The notes under the pieces were generated by a model. The model was not told the origin of the DNA and did not search any database. It was given only the letters and a program-made list of their open reading frames with translations. Below are positions 32,296 through 42,350 of a stretch of DNA of 64,000 bases, in pieces (the first letter of the stretch is position 1; every line of letters starts with the position of its first letter). The DNA is taken from assembly GCF_000400735.1 (NCBI RefSeq), contig NZ_KE007362.1, positions 122,276 to 186,275 on the forward strand, read 5' to 3'. This DNA comes from Acinetobacter tandoii DSM 14970 = CIP 107469 (GTDB lineage: Bacteria; Pseudomonadota; Gammaproteobacteria; Pseudomonadales; Moraxellaceae). The position numbers were made by a program, and so were the translations under genes.

Positions 32296-34287
32296 ATGAC
32301 AAAAAAAGCCTTGCTTGAAGTCAGCAATTTGGTGCGAGAGTTTCCTGCTGGTGAAAGTACTGTTCAAATTCTCAAAGGGATTGATCTGACCATTTACGAA
32401 GGCGAACTGGTTGCGATTGTTGGTCAATCTGGTTCGGGTAAATCTACCTTGATGAATATTCTCGGTTGTCTAGATCGTCCTACCTCAGGCAGCTATTTAG
32501 TCAAAGGCAGAGAAACTGGACAACTCGAACCCGATCAACTGGCTGAATTACGTCGAGAGTATTTCGGATTCATTTTCCAGCGTTACCATTTATTGGGTGA
32601 TTTAACGGCTGAAGGGAATGTTGAAGTTCCTGCCATTTATGCAGGCACTACACCCTATGCGCGCAAGCAACGAGCAACGGCCTTACTCACGGAACTCGGA
32701 CTGGGCAATAAAACCCAGAACCGACCAAGTCAACTTTCGGGCGGACAGCAACAGCGGGTGTCTATTGCACGCGCGCTGATGAATGGTGGTGATGTCATTC
32801 TTGCCGACGAACCGACAGGTGCTTTGGACTCACACAGTGGTGTTGAAGTCATGCGAATTTTGCGTGAATTAAATGCTGCTGGACATACCATTATTCTGGT
32901 GACACATGACATGCAGGTGGCTAAAAATGCCAGCCGCATTATTGAAATCAGTGATGGACAAATTATTGCAGATCGTGTCAATCAGCCAGAACATGATTCT
33001 GAGCTACATACTGACCCTGATGCAGAAACTGCCATTTCGGCACATCAAGAAAAAAATAAAAGTGTTTCTGCATGGCGCTCCCTATTTGATCGCCTAGGTG
33101 AAGCATTCCGTATGGCCATTTTGTCCATGAATGCGCATCGTATGCGAACCTTTTTGACTATGCTCGGGATTATTATCGGGATTGCCTCGGTTGTGACTGT
33201 AGTCGCATTAGGCAATGGCTCTCAAAAGCAGATCCTGAGTAATATTAGCAGCTTAGGAACAAACACCATTACCGTCTTCCAAGGGCGTGGCTTCGGTGAC
33301 AACTCCAAAACGGCCAACTTTAAAACACTGGTTCCTGCTGATGCGGAAGCGCTTGCCACCCAACCGTATGTCAGTGCCGTCAGTCCAATGGTGAGTTCAT
33401 CGAAAACCATTCGCTACCAACAAAATGAAGCCAATGCCACCATTAACGGTGTCGGGGGTGATTATTTCACTGTTAAAGGCCTTACTTTCAAAAATGGACA
33501 AACCTTTGATCAACGTAGTATCCGTGATCGTACTCAAGATGTCGTCATTGACACCAATACCCAAAAGCAATTTTTTAGTGATGGTACTAGTCCGATAGGA
33601 CAAGTCATTTTACTCGGCAGTGTACCTGGACGGATTATTGGTGTCGTAGAGCCCCAAACCAGTGCAATGGGTTCCGATGACACCCTAAACGTATATATGC
33701 CTTACACCACTGTCATGAGCCGTATGCTAGGTCAGACAAATGTGCGTAATATCATTGTGCAAATCAATGATCAATACTCCACCAGTGCGGCTGAAAATGC
33801 AATTGTGAACTTATTGACCTTGCGCCATGGTCAACAAGATATCTTTACCATGAACAGTGACAGTATTCGTCAAACCATTGAAAAGACCACCAGTACCATG
33901 ACCTTGTTGGTCTCTGCAATTGCCGTGATTTCCTTGGTTGTTGGCGGAATTGGGGTGATGAATATCATGTTGGTTTCGGTCACCGAACGGACGCAAGAAA
34001 TTGGCGTACGCATGGCGGTGGGTGCTCGGCAAAGTGATATTTTGCAACAATTCTTGATTGAAGCCATTTTGGTCTGCCTGATTGGCGGAGTTTTGGGCGT
34101 GTTGCTGTCTCTTGGTCTAGGACAAATCATTCAAAAATTTGCAGGTGGTAATTTTGGGGTTGCCTATTCCACCACCTCGATTATTGCCGCATTTGTGTGC
34201 TCGACGTTAATTGGTGTGGTGTTTGGTTTCTTACCTGCAAAAAATGCCGCCAAACTCGACCCTGTTGCAGCGCTTGCTAGAGAATAA
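32296..34287 (+). CDS. macB: MacB-like ABC transporter, fused ATPase and permease
   Basis: MacB is a type VII ABC transporter that drives tripartite efflux of macrolides, lipopeptides or other substrates from the periplasm. The 663-residue protein has an N-terminal ATPase with Walker [10 protein letters not shown] at residues 43-51, signature [15 protein letters not shown] and Walker [11 protein letters not shown] first membrane helix follows near residue 285, then a large periplasmic domain and three C-terminal helices with [25 protein letters not shown]. The substrate here is unknown. Confidence 0.94.
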   Translation: MTKKALLEVSNLVREFPAGESTVQILKGIDLTIYEGELVAIVGQSGSGKSTLMNILGCLDRPTSGSYLVKGRETGQLEPDQLAELRREYFGFIFQRYHLLGDLTAEGNVEVPAIYAGTTPYARKQRATALLTELGLGNKTQNRPSQLSGGQQQRVSIARALMNGGDVILADEPTGALDSHSGVEVMRILRELNAAGHTIILVTHDMQVAKNASRIIEISDGQIIADRVNQPEHDSELHTDPDAETAISAHQEKNKSVSAWRSLFDRLGEAFRMAILSMNAHRMRTFLTMLGIIIGIASVVTVVALGNGSQKQILSNISSLGTNTITVFQGRGFGDNSKTANFKTLVPADAEALATQPYVSAVSPMVSSSKTIRYQQNEANATINGVGGDYFTVKGLTFKNGQTFDQRSIRDRTQDVVIDTNTQKQFFSDGTSPIGQVILLGSVPGRIIGVVEPQTSAMGSDDTLNVYMPYTTVMSRMLGQTNVRNIIVQINDQYSTSAAENAIVNLLTLRHGQQDIFTMNSDSIRQTIEKTTSTMTLLVSAIAVISLVVGGIGVMNIMLVSVTERTQEIGVRMAVGARQSDILQQFLIEAILVCLIGGVLGVLLSLGLGQIIQKFAGGNFGVAYSTTSIIAAFVCSTLIGVVFGFLPAKNAAKLDPVAALARE

Positions 34288-34296
34288 GGACAAATT

Positions 34297-35703
34297 ATGC
34301 AGTTTTCATTTACACGTCTGTGTACGGCAATGCTACTTGGTAGTACTTTAGTGGGCTGTGCGGCTGTGGTTAAAACACCTTATCAAGCACCCAGTGTACA
34401 AACACCTGCTCAGTTCCAATATGGTCATGCAACTACACAACAACGACAGCAAGCCATCTATGCTGATCAATGGTGGACCTTATTTGGTGATGCACAACTG
34501 AATCAATTAATTGATGAGGTGTTAGCAAAAAATACCGACTTGGCTGTTGCGGGTATCACCTTAAAACAAGCACGCTTACAAGCAGACTTAAGCGCGAATC
34601 AGCAAAAACCTCGCGTAAATTCTACGGTATCTACTGGACATCAATTCGACTTAAATTCAGGCGATGACAGCTCCAAAGGATTATCGTTAGGTGCAGGGTT
34701 GAGTTATGAATTAGATTTATTTGGCAAATTGGCACGTCAAACCGAAGCTAAAAAATGGGAAGCTCTGGCAACTGAACAGGATTTGCAAGCCACAGCACAA
34801 AGCCTGATTGGCACCACAGCCAAACTGTATTGGCAATTGGCTTATTATCATGAAAGTCTCAGCACCGCACAGCAAAGTCTTGCGACGTCGCAAAAGCTGT
34901 ATGATTTAGTCAAAGTACAATATCAAGCGGGTTCTGTTTCTGGCTTGGAATTGACCCAAGCTGAACAATCAGTACAAAGTCAGAAAGCCAGTCTCAGTCA
35001 AATTCAGCAAAGCTTAGTCGAAACTCGTACTGCGCTTGCGGTACTGCTGCATATGCCTATCCAACAATTGAATATTCAAGAACCACAACGTTTGCCACAA
35101 CTGGCTTTGCCAACTATTGCAGCAGGCTTACCTGCCGATATTTTGTCACGTCGTCCAGATTTAAAAGCGGCTGAGCTGCGTTTACGTGAGAGTCTGGCAA
35201 CCAAGGATGCCACCACAGCAAGCTATTATCCTTCTATTAGTTTAACGGGAAATCTTGGCTCAAGCAGTACCTCTTTGACTCAACTACTCCGTAATCCTGC
35301 CCTGACCTTGGGTGCCAGTTTAAGCCTGCCATTTTTGCAATATAACGATATGAAAAAAGATATTGCGATTAGCCAATTAGACTATGAAAAAGCCATCGTG
35401 CAATATCGTCAGAGCTTATATCAAGCCTTTGGCGATGTTGAAAATGCCTTGTCTGCACGTAGTGAATTAGATCAGCAAGTCAAGCTACAACAGCGTAATC
35501 TAGAACTGGCTGAAAAAGCCGAACGCTTAACCGATGTGCGTTATCGTTATGGTGCAGTCGCCTTAAAGAATTTGCTGGATCAACAAGAAACTACGCGTAG
35601 CGCGCGTTTGACGTTGGTTAATACCAAACAAAGTCAATACAACGCTTATGTCACGCTGATGCAGGCTTTAGGTGGGAGTCCTATTCAACAATTACCTAAA
35701 TAA
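34297..35703 (+). CDS. NodT-family outer membrane efflux lipoprotein
   Basis: This TolC-like outer-membrane factor would complete the MacAB pump. The 468-residue precursor has a signal peptide with lipobox LVGC (Cys21), so it is lipid-anchored, unlike E. coli TolC. The NodT family signature QWWTLFGDAQLNQLIDEVL and the repeated long alpha-helical hairpins (AGLPADILSRRPDLKAAELRL, read in two parts) support the assignment. It starts 9 bp after macB and ends at a strong terminator. Confidence 0.9.
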   Translation: MQFSFTRLCTAMLLGSTLVGCAAVVKTPYQAPSVQTPAQFQYGHATTQQRQQAIYADQWWTLFGDAQLNQLIDEVLAKNTDLAVAGITLKQARLQADLSANQQKPRVNSTVSTGHQFDLNSGDDSSKGLSLGAGLSYELDLFGKLARQTEAKKWEALATEQDLQATAQSLIGTTAKLYWQLAYYHESLSTAQQSLATSQKLYDLVKVQYQAGSVSGLELTQAEQSVQSQKASLSQIQQSLVETRTALAVLLHMPIQQLNIQEPQRLPQLALPTIAAGLPADILSRRPDLKAAELRLRESLATKDATTASYYPSISLTGNLGSSSTSLTQLLRNPALTLGASLSLPFLQYNDMKKDIAISQLDYEKAIVQYRQSLYQAFGDVENALSARSELDQQVKLQQRNLELAEKAERLTDVRYRYGAVALKNLLDQQETTRSARLTLVNTKQSQYNAYVTLMQALGGSPIQQLPK

Positions 35704-35720
35704 ATGAAATTTAAAGACGT

Positions 35721-35751
35721 AAAAAAACGGCACTTCAAGTGCCGTTTTTTT
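35721..35751. terminator. Bidirectional terminator between efflux operon and fabI
   Basis: A 14-bp perfect stem AAAAAAACGGCACT/AGTGCCGTTTTTTT with a three-base loop has A/T flanks on both sides. It serves the convergent macAB-OMF operon and fabI. Confidence 0.88.
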
Positions 35752-35764
35752 ATCGCCGAAGCAA

Positions 35765-36568
35765 TCAGTCATCACCCATCATATCTGGGCTCATACCGAC
35801 AGTATTGAAACCAGCATCAACGTACATGATTTCACCCGTAATACCATTTGCCCAAGGTGAGCAAAGGAACAATGCAGCATTACCAACATCTTCAATGGTC
35901 ACATTGCGTTTGAGTGGTGAAATTTTTTCATTCGCGTCTAACATCTTACGGAATGATTTAATGCCTGAAGCCGCTAAAGTACGGATTGGACCCGCTGAAA
36001 TTGCGTTAACGCGAATACCTTCAGCACCCAAGCTAGACGCCAAGTAGCGTACGCCCGCTTCTAAAGATGCTTTTGCCATCCCCATCACGTTGTAGTTCGG
36101 CATAACACGCTCAGAACCTTGGTAAGTCAAAGTCAATAAACAACCTTGACGAGCCAATAACAATGGTTTTGCTGCACGCGCCATTGCAATAAAGCTATAC
36201 GCACTAATGTCATGCGCAACACGGAAACCTTCACGATCTGTAACATCAGTAAAGTCACCATCTAAAGTATGCGCTGGCGCAAAACCGATAGAGTGAACTA
36301 CACCATCTAGACCATCCCAGTGTTTTGCTAATTCAACGAATGCTTGGTCAATTTCTGCATCCACAGCAACATCACAAGGAAACACCAATGTTGAGCCAAA
36401 TTGCGCTGCAAATTCATCAACACGTTTTTTGAGTTTCTCATTTGGATAGGTAAATGCCAATTCTGCACCTTCACGATGCAATGCTTGAGCAATACCAAAT
36501 GCAATCGACAACTTACTTGCAATACCCGCAATCAGAAAGCGTTTTCCCGCTAGTAGTCCTTGTGACAT
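35765..36568 (-). CDS. fabI: Enoyl-[acyl-carrier-protein] reductase (NADH)
   Basis: FabI reduces the trans-2-enoyl-ACP in each cycle of fatty-acid synthesis and is the triclosan target. The 267-residue protein has the SDR-like cofactor start [22 protein letters not shown] and the catalytic Y-x6-K in [14 protein letters not shown]. The HSIGFAP segment contains the Gly that is often changed in triclosan-resistant strains; it is wild-type here. Length is normal. Confidence 0.96.
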   Translation of the reverse strand: MSQGLLAGKRFLIAGIASKLSIAFGIAQALHREGAELAFTYPNEKLKKRVDEFAAQFGSTLVFPCDVAVDAEIDQAFVELAKHWDGLDGVVHSIGFAPAHTLDGDFTDVTDREGFRVAHDISAYSFIAMARAAKPLLLARQGCLLTLTYQGSERVMPNYNVMGMAKASLEAGVRYLASSLGAEGIRVNAISAGPIRTLAASGIKSFRKMLDANEKISPLKRNVTIEDVGNAALFLCSPWANGITGEIMYVDAGFNTVGMSPDMMGDD

Positions 36569-36670
36569 GTGAATCTCACTTAAAATAATTTAGGATGAAT
36601 AATGCCAAGTCTGGCATCAGAACAAAATTGCAAAATGCGCCTTTTTTCAGTAAATCACAGATTCATAACA

Positions 36671-36696
36671 ATTCACCCTGCCAAAGCAGGGTGAAT
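36671..36696 (-). terminator. Perfect inverted repeat after the YccA-like gene
   Basis: An 11-bp stem ATTCACCCTGC/GCAGGGTGAAT with a four-base loop lies between the YccA-like gene and fabI. No T-run follows, so its role as a terminator is uncertain. Confidence 0.5.
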
Positions 36697-36731
36697 ATGA
36701 ATTGAACTGCAAATCTGTTTAAAAAAATCAA

Positions 36732-37466
36732 TCAGTCATCGCCTTGAATCAGGCTCAATAAACGCATGAATGAGTAATACATCCACACCAAAGTGGCCAA
36801 TAGGGCAATTGCAGATAACCATTCCATTGACTTTGGTGCATGTTGGGCTGCACTACTTTCAATCAGATCAAAATCCAGAATTAGGTTTAAAGATGCAATC
36901 ACGGCAACAAAAGCAGCGAAACCAATACCTAGCCAGTTACTTTCAAAAATATACGGCACACTTGAACCAAACGCTAAACGCATGATCAGTTGCACCACAA
37001 ACACGATGGCAATGGCAATGCTGGCAGAAAGAACAACCGATTTAAATTTTTCTGTAGCGCGTACAATCTGCAAACGATATAAGGTAAACATCACCAAAGT
37101 TGTCACAAAGGTTGCTAATAATGCCTGTAACGGTACACCAGGAAATTTCAATTGGAAAATAACCGAGACGCCACCTAAAAAGGCACCTTCAAAAAATGCA
37201 TAAGGAATGGCGAGAATTTTCGCGGTATCTGGTTTAAAAGTCGTAATGAGCGCCAAAATAAATCCACCAATAGCCCCCACAATTGCAGCGCTATAGGCAA
37301 TAGAAATATTTAAGGTCATAAAACTGTAAAAGAAAATGCCTAAACCAAGTACTGCGGCAATTAAAGTCAACAATACGGACTTTTGAATCGTGCCTTGAAC
37401 GGTCATTGGTTGACTGTAATCTGCGTAAACTTCTACGCGATTAAGTATTGGATTATTACTTTGCAT
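36732..37466 (-). CDS. Bax inhibitor-1/YccA-family membrane protein
   Basis: This is a polytopic inner-membrane protein of unknown function. The ATG at 37466 (MQSNNPILNRVEV) is preferred over an upstream in-frame start because AAAGAG precedes it and the family normally begins here. The 244-residue protein has an N-terminal cytoplasmic segment and about seven hydrophobic helices, such as VLLTLIAAVLGLGIFFYSFM and SIAIAIVFVVQLIMRLAFG. The conserved acidic pair near LNLILDFDLIESSA is present. Confidence 0.85.
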   Translation of the reverse strand: MQSNNPILNRVEVYADYSQPMTVQGTIQKSVLLTLIAAVLGLGIFFYSFMTLNISIAYSAAIVGAIGGFILALITTFKPDTAKILAIPYAFFEGAFLGGVSVIFQLKFPGVPLQALLATFVTTLVMFTLYRLQIVRATEKFKSVVLSASIAIAIVFVVQLIMRLAFGSSVPYIFESNWLGIGFAAFVAVIASLNLILDFDLIESSAAQHAPKSMEWLSAIALLATLVWMYYSFMRLLSLIQGDD

Positions 37467-37596
37467 ATTTAAACTCTTTTTATAATTTAAAATGAATAAA
37501 AACAAAAAATTGTACTTAACTTTAGATCAACTTAAAGCCGTACACCCTCTAGCTTGATGTAGAAAATATAACCTAAAAATATGACAGACTAAAATA

Positions 37597-37621
37597 AAAA
37601 TGGGGTTTAACACCCCATTTT
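37597..37621 (-). terminator. Terminator after orn
   Basis: A 10-bp stem AAAATGGGGT/ACCCCATTTT lies 15 bp past the orn stop and continues into TTATTTTAG on the minus strand. Confidence 0.8.
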
Positions 37622-37635
37622 CAGCCAATATTGAT

Positions 37636-38193
37636 TTAGTCTTTATTCATAATAAAGAAGTATTCACGGTAATATTTCAATTCTGCAATCGAATCACGAA
37701 TATCATCCATGGCCAAATGCGAGGCATTTTTCTTCAACCCACTCATAATTTCTGGACGCCAGCGTTTCGCTAATTCTTTCACTGAAGATACATCCAAGTT
37801 ACGATAATGGAAATACTGTTCCAATTCAGGCATTAAACGATGCAAGAAACGGCGGTCCTGACAAATTGAGTTTCCGCACATCGGTGAACTCTTTGGGTTA
37901 ACCCATTTTTTTAAGAATTCAATGGTTTGTTGCTCAGCATCTTGTGCCGTTAATTTACTACGACGCACGCGTTCAATTAGACCAGATTGGCCATGTTGAC
38001 GGGTATTCCACTCATCCATAGCATTCAGGATTAAATCCGACTGATGTACAGCCAACACTGGACCTTCTGCCAAAATATTTAAATGGTCATCTGTCACAAT
38101 CGTTGCAACTTCAATAATTTGGTCATTATCGGTATCTAGACCTGTCATTTCAAGGTCAATCCAAATGAGGCGAGTATCAGGCGTGCTGCTCAT
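37636..38193 (-). CDS. orn: Oligoribonuclease
   Basis: Orn is the essential 3'-5' exonuclease that degrades di- to penta-ribonucleotides. The 185-residue protein has the DEDDh exonuclease motifs: [24 protein letters not shown] and a C-terminal [11 protein letters not shown]. Length is standard. It is divergent from rsgA across a 124-bp shared promoter region, the usual Gammaproteobacteria arrangement. Confidence 0.96.
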   Translation of the reverse strand: MSSTPDTRLIWIDLEMTGLDTDNDQIIEVATIVTDDHLNILAEGPVLAVHQSDLILNAMDEWNTRQHGQSGLIERVRRSKLTAQDAEQQTIEFLKKWVNPKSSPMCGNSICQDRRFLHRLMPELEQYFHYRNLDVSSVKELAKRWRPEIMSGLKKNASHLAMDDIRDSIAELKYYREYFFIMNKD

Positions 38194-38317
38194 AAATGTG
38201 CAATCTTATTGGCTGTAAAAACATTTATAGTAGCAAATTAATACCCTGAATGCTGTAATTCATCCCCCGCTTCATGCTATTTTTGCCATCTTGAATTCAT
38301 GGTTTTTTAGGATATGA

Positions 38318-39376
38318 ATGGCTTTAATTCGTAAACGTCGCTTAACTGAACAGCAGCAGCGTCGTATTCAGAAACAGCAGAAAACACGTCAAGAAGAAAT
38401 TGACACCTCAAATGATCTAGAAGGGTTGGTGGTTCAACACTACGGACGTCAGCTTGAGGTACAAGCCTTGTCGGTGCCAGACACGCATCCTGAAAAACCA
38501 AATGTGCTAGATGGTGAGCCTGAACCGTTTTGGAAACCGATTGAATTGGACAGTATTTGGCGTTGCCATACCCGTACCAATCTTGAGTTGCTGGTGACGG
38601 GTGATCGGGTTAAATGGCAAGCTGACCCGAATACGGGACTTGGGATTATTACGGCTATTCATCCACGTCGATCATTACTGACTCGTCCTGACCGCTACCA
38701 TAAAGTGAAACCAGTGGCGGCCAATATCAGTTTAATTGTGATTGTGTTTTCACCTTTACCAGAACCTGCACCCACATTAATTGACCGTTATTTGGTGGCT
38801 TGTGCCGATGCCGATATTCCTGCCCTACTGGTATTGAATAAAACCGACTTACTCAAAGAAAATGACCCTATTCTAGACATGCTCAAAGAATATGAGAATT
38901 TGGGTTATGAAGTGATGCAATGTCAATCGATAGGTGATCTGAGTGCATTGGCCCAACGGCTTGAAGGTGAAACGGTGGCATTTGTAGGACAGTCTGGGGT
39001 AGGAAAAAGCTCCTTGATTAATGCTATTGTTCCTGATGCAGCACAGAAGACCAACATTATTTCTGAAAACTCGGCTTTAGGTCAGCATACCACGACATCT
39101 ACTCGTCTGATTCCTTTTGGTCAAAATGCATCGCTGATCGATTCACCTGGAATTCGTGAATTTGGCTTATGGCATCTCACCACAGAAAAAGTGCAACAAG
39201 GCTTCCCTGAAATTCAAAATCAGTTGGGTTATTGTCAGTTCCGTAACTGTACCCATAAACATGAAAAACAGTGTGCGTTGCGTTTAGCTGCAAGTAACGG
39301 TGAAATTTTACCCCGTCGTTTAGACAGTTTTTTACGTTTAATGGATGAAATTGCTGAAGCTCAGCAAAAAAATTAG
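38318..39376 (+). CDS. rsgA: Small ribosomal subunit biogenesis GTPase RsgA
   Basis: RsgA is a circularly permuted GTPase that matures the 30S subunit. The 352-residue protein has a basic N-terminal tail rich in Lys, Arg and Gln, an OB-fold domain, G4 LNKTD preceding G1 GQSGVGKSSLIN, then DSPGIREFGL. A C-terminal zinc site CQFRNCTHKHEKQC completes the signature. AGGA lies 5 bp before the start. It is divergent from orn. Confidence 0.96.
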   Translation: MALIRKRRLTEQQQRRIQKQQKTRQEEIDTSNDLEGLVVQHYGRQLEVQALSVPDTHPEKPNVLDGEPEPFWKPIELDSIWRCHTRTNLELLVTGDRVKWQADPNTGLGIITAIHPRRSLLTRPDRYHKVKPVAANISLIVIVFSPLPEPAPTLIDRYLVACADADIPALLVLNKTDLLKENDPILDMLKEYENLGYEVMQCQSIGDLSALAQRLEGETVAFVGQSGVGKSSLINAIVPDAAQKTNIISENSALGQHTTTSTRLIPFGQNASLIDSPGIREFGLWHLTTEKVQQGFPEIQNQLGYCQFRNCTHKHEKQCALRLAASNGEILPRRLDSFLRLMDEIAEAQQKN

Positions 39377-39469
39377 ACTTTCTGTCTGTCCTCCCCTTGA
39401 AGCGGTGATTTTGATCACCATATTTATGAGCTATACTCTAGACAATTTTGAATTGTAATTAGGTGATTT

Positions 39470-39877
39470 GTGGAACGTTGGTTGGAATTTATGGGGAATC
39501 ACCCCTTCTTATTTGGAACACTTGGGGCATTAGTGGTGTTGTTCTTCGTTTTAGAAGGTCAGCGCAACGGTCGCAAAATCTCTCCACAATCTTTAGGTAT
39601 TTTAGTGAAAGCAAAAAATGCCATGTTGATTGATTTACGTGATGCAAAAGACTTCCGTGAAGGTCATATCAGTGGCAGCCGTAACATTCCCTACAGCCAA
39701 ATTGCAAGCCATGTTGAAGAGTTAAAAGCTGCGGAACGTCCATTGGTGTTTATTTGCAACCTTGGTCAAGTCGCAGGTACCGCTTTGCAACAAGTCGGTC
39801 ATGCTGATAGCTATCGTTTAGATGGCGGCATTAGCAACTGGAAAGCGCAAGGCTTACCTTTGGTAAAAGCAAAATAA
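39470..39877 (+). CDS. yibN: YibN-like rhodanese-domain membrane protein
   Basis: This is a membrane-anchored rhodanese-like protein of uncertain role. The 135-residue product starts at a GTG with AGGTGA close upstream. A membrane helix lies at about residues 13-29 (LFGTLGALVVLFFVL), followed by a rhodanese domain with MLIDLRDAKDFREGHISGSRNIP. The active-site cysteine is in FICNLGQVAGTAL. The block yibN-grxC-secB matches E. coli order. A small GGTGAT/ATCACC hairpin lies upstream at 39404-39419. Confidence 0.88.
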   Translation: MERWLEFMGNHPFLFGTLGALVVLFFVLEGQRNGRKISPQSLGILVKAKNAMLIDLRDAKDFREGHISGSRNIPYSQIASHVEELKAAERPLVFICNLGQVAGTALQQVGHADSYRLDGGISNWKAQGLPLVKAK

Positions 39878-39895
39878 TTGCTTAAGGAGACTCTA

Positions 39896-40150
39896 ATGGC
39901 TGAAGTAACGATTTATTCTACAACTGTATGTCCTTACTGCGTTCGTGCGAAACAACTTCTTGAGCGTAAAGGCGTTGAATATAAAGAAATTAATTTATCT
40001 AATGAAGCGCCTGAAGTACGTGTAGAACTCATGCAACGCACGAATCACCGTACTGTTCCACAAATTTTTATTGGTGACCAATTTATTGGTGGGTTTGACC
40101 AGCTTTATGCTTTAGAGCGTGATGGGAAACTTGACGGATTATTGGCTTAA
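39896..40150 (+). CDS. grxC: Glutaredoxin 3
   Basis: This dithiol glutaredoxin reduces protein disulfides and glutathione mixed disulfides. The start at 39896 (MAEVTIYSTTVCPYCVRAK) follows AAGGAG at normal spacing; an upstream in-frame extension lacks support. The 84-residue protein has the CPYC active site, the TVPQIFIGDQFIGGFDQL cis-proline and glutathione-binding region, and the typical length. It lies between yibN and secB. Confidence 0.95.
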   Translation: MAEVTIYSTTVCPYCVRAKQLLERKGVEYKEINLSNEAPEVRVELMQRTNHRTVPQIFIGDQFIGGFDQLYALERDGKLDGLLA

Positions 40151-40189
40151 CCATAAAGCATAGTTCAAATTTATATTAAGGATTTAAGA

Positions 40190-40648
40190 ATGAGCGAAGA
40201 ACAACAAGTTCAACCACAATTGGCACTCGAACGTATTTATACTAAAGACATTTCTTTTGAAGTTCCTGGTGCACAAGTTTTCACTAAAGAATGGCAGCCT
40301 GAACTCAATATCAACCTTTCTTCTTCTGCAGAAAAGATTGATCCGACCCATTTCGAAGTGTCTTTAAAAGTTGTTGTTCAAGCAAATAATGCGGGCGATA
40401 CTGCATTTATCGTTGATGTTACTCAAGCAGGGATCTTCCTGATTGATGCAGTTGAAGAAGAGCGTCTACCTTACATTTTAGGTGCATATTGCCCGAACAT
40501 TTTGTTCCCATTCTTACGTGAAGCGGTGAACGATATGGTTACCAAAGGTAGCTTCCCTCAATTGCTATTAACACCAATCAACTTTGATGCTGAATTCGAA
40601 GCAAATATGCAACGTGCTCAAGCAGCTATGGCTGAAGGTCAAGCATAA
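40190..40648 (+). CDS. secB: Protein-export chaperone SecB
   Basis: SecB is a homotetrameric cytosolic chaperone that hands unfolded preproteins to SecA. The 152-residue protein has the family core [21 protein letters not shown], read over the first strand, then [13 protein letters not shown] and the hallmark [23 protein letters not shown]. Length and acidic nature are typical. A terminator follows. Confidence 0.96.
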   Translation: MSEEQQVQPQLALERIYTKDISFEVPGAQVFTKEWQPELNINLSSSAEKIDPTHFEVSLKVVVQANNAGDTAFIVDVTQAGIFLIDAVEEERLPYILGAYCPNILFPFLREAVNDMVTKGSFPQLLLTPINFDAEFEANMQRAQAAMAEGQA

Positions 40649-40687
40649 TTCCAGACTTTGCATAGCAAAATCATGACATTATGAAAG

Positions 40688-40714
40688 GCTGAATATTCTA
40701 TTCAGCTTTTTTTA
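40688..40714 (+). terminator. Terminator after secB
   Basis: An 8-bp stem GCTGAATA/TATTCAGC with a TTC loop runs directly into eight T residues. Confidence 0.85.
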
Positions 40715-41326
40715 TTGCGCTTCATTCATCATTCTGAAGGTTAGATTTACCCTTACATCAAGCACCTTCTTGGTCGGAGGTAACCGATGCAACCAATAAC
40801 TTTGGGTTTCATCTTTCATGACCAATAAACTGCCATGTGCCAGCACCAACTCGACCTTTTCTTGAGTATGTTTATGCTTAAAAGCAAACTTTCGCTCGGC
40901 ACCGAAACTTAAAGAAGCAATTGCAGCATGCTGTTTTAGTTCCCGTTCGGCATCGCTATGCCATGCCATCCCTTCTTCACCTGAATGATATAAGTTTAAT
41001 AAACAGGCATTAAACTTCTCCCCCGTTTTCGCTTCGACCAACGCTTTCAATGCCAACAGCTCAGGCGTCCACGGCAACGCTTGTTTGGTGGTTTTGGAGT
41101 AGGTATAGGAAAAAGCCTGATCGGCATACCACGCGACTTTGCGTTTGGTCACAATGGTCTTGCCAAAAATCACCGCCAGATCATTTTGCCAAGCAATGCA
41201 TTCTAATAGTCGATGTAAATACTGGTCTGCCAAAACAGTATTCATAATTTGACCGTAGTAATGTACACAACCCTGATAGGGTAGTAAATTTTGGCTAGCA
41301 TCAAATTCAACTGGAAATAATGACAT
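40712..41326 (-). CDS. AlkB-like 2-oxoglutarate-dependent dioxygenase
   Basis: AlkB-family enzymes directly reverse 1-methyladenine and 3-methylcytosine lesions. The 204-residue protein has the iron ligands in HSDAERELKQHAAIASLSFG and a distal histidine in YWLHRLPPTK, plus the 2-oxoglutarate-binding arginines in RVNLTFRMM. It resembles the short AlkB2-like group rather than E. coli AlkB itself. Its ATG directly abuts the stop of the Ada-like gene upstream, so the two are probably co-transcribed. Confidence 0.9.
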   Translation of the reverse strand: MSLFPVEFDASQNLLPYQGCVHYYGQIMNTVLADQYLHRLLECIAWQNDLAVIFGKTIVTKRKVAWYADQAFSYTYSKTTKQALPWTPELLALKALVEAKTGEKFNACLLNLYHSGEEGMAWHSDAERELKQHAAIASLSFGAERKFAFKHKHTQEKVELVLAHGSLLVMKDETQSYWLHRLPPTKKVLDVRVNLTFRMMNEAQ

Positions 41327-42187
41327 TTAAAACTCTTCTGAATGGGCATGAATTTGGGCACTTTCCCAACCAATCATCGCCATCTTGCGGGTTGCTCCCC
41401 AATGATAATTGCCGAGCACACCTGATGCTTGAATGACCCGATGACACGGAATTAGAAAAGCCACAGGATTATGTGCCACGGCACTCCCCACCGCACGTGC
41501 TGCTTTGGGTTGGTCAATTTTTGCTGCCACATCACGGTAACTCGCCAATTGTCCCGCAGGAATTTTGAGCAAACTTTCCCAGACCTTTAATTGAAAGGCG
41601 GAGCCTTTTAAATGCAGTTTTACATGCTGTATCGAGTTTGGCTGCGCTGTCAACAAAGCCACTGCACGCTGCTGCATTTCATCCGTCTGCTCAATATATT
41701 CAGCATGAGGAAACTTGGCTTTTAATTCTTTGAGGGCTTGCTCATTCTGTTCCACAAAAGCCAGTGCACAAACTCCTTTTTGTGTGGAGGCCACCAAAAC
41801 GCGTCCGAATAATGTTTCTGCAAAACTATAAGAAATTTTTAATCCAGCCCCACCTTGTTTATATTCAGCGGGGGTCATCCCTTCAATTTGAATAAATAAA
41901 TCATGTAAGCGACTGCTACTGGATAATCCTATGTCATAGGTCGCATCTAAAAGTGAGTGCGATGGTGTCGTGGTTAAAATCGATTTTGCATGTTCCACGC
42001 TGATATATTGCAAAAATTTCTTCGGACTGGTACCTGCCCATTCGCTAAATAACCGTTGAAAATATGCAGGACTTAAATGCACATGTGCTGCCACATCCTC
42101 CAGCGTCGGTTGATGCTGAAAATTTTGCTGAATATACTCAATCGCTTGAGCCACCCGCTGATAATGCTGTTGTGAAGACATATTCAT
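41327..42187 (-). CDS. AraC-type regulator fused to O6-methylguanine methyltransferase (Ada-like)
   Basis: The 286-residue protein has an N-terminal AraC helix-turn-helix domain (about residues 8-105, with DVAAHVHLSPAYFQRLFSEW and MTPAEYKQGG) and a C-terminal alkyltransferase domain. The acceptor cysteine lies in FLIPCHRVIQ, at about Cys248. It lacks the N-terminal zinc domain of E. coli Ada that repairs phosphotriesters and triggers induction. A second ATG at 42181 has better spacing to AAGGA and may be the true start. It is upstream of and abuts the alkB-like gene. Confidence 0.9.
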   Translation of the reverse strand: MNMSSQQHYQRVAQAIEYIQQNFQHQPTLEDVAAHVHLSPAYFQRLFSEWAGTSPKKFLQYISVEHAKSILTTTPSHSLLDATYDIGLSSSSRLHDLFIQIEGMTPAEYKQGGAGLKISYSFAETLFGRVLVASTQKGVCALAFVEQNEQALKELKAKFPHAEYIEQTDEMQQRAVALLTAQPNSIQHVKLHLKGSAFQLKVWESLLKIPAGQLASYRDVAAKIDQPKAARAVGSAVAHNPVAFLIPCHRVIQASGVLGNYHWGATRKMAMIGWESAQIHAHSEEF

Positions 42188-42288
42188 TCATCCTTGCAGA
42201 TTTCCTTTTCACTTTAGCAATTCTTCCTGTAGCTGAAAATCCGAATCATGCTCAATTCCAATTGCGACCCTAATGTATCAGACATAAA

Positions 42289-42316
42289 AAAACTGCACCG
42301 ATGAAGGTACAGTTTT
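42289..42316 (-). terminator. Terminator-like hairpin after cytochrome b562 gene
   Basis: An imperfect stem AAAACTGCACC/GGTACAGTTTT (one mismatch) lies 35 bp past the stop codon, with T residues following on the minus strand. Confidence 0.65.
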
Positions 42317-42350
42317 AACAGCGAATAAACATGCTGATTCTAAATCAACA

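Noticed and set aside
39404..39419. GGTGAT/ATCACC palindrome upstream of yibN as a regulator site or terminator
   Set aside because: Too short and without a T-run; no matching copy was seen at other promoters in the window.
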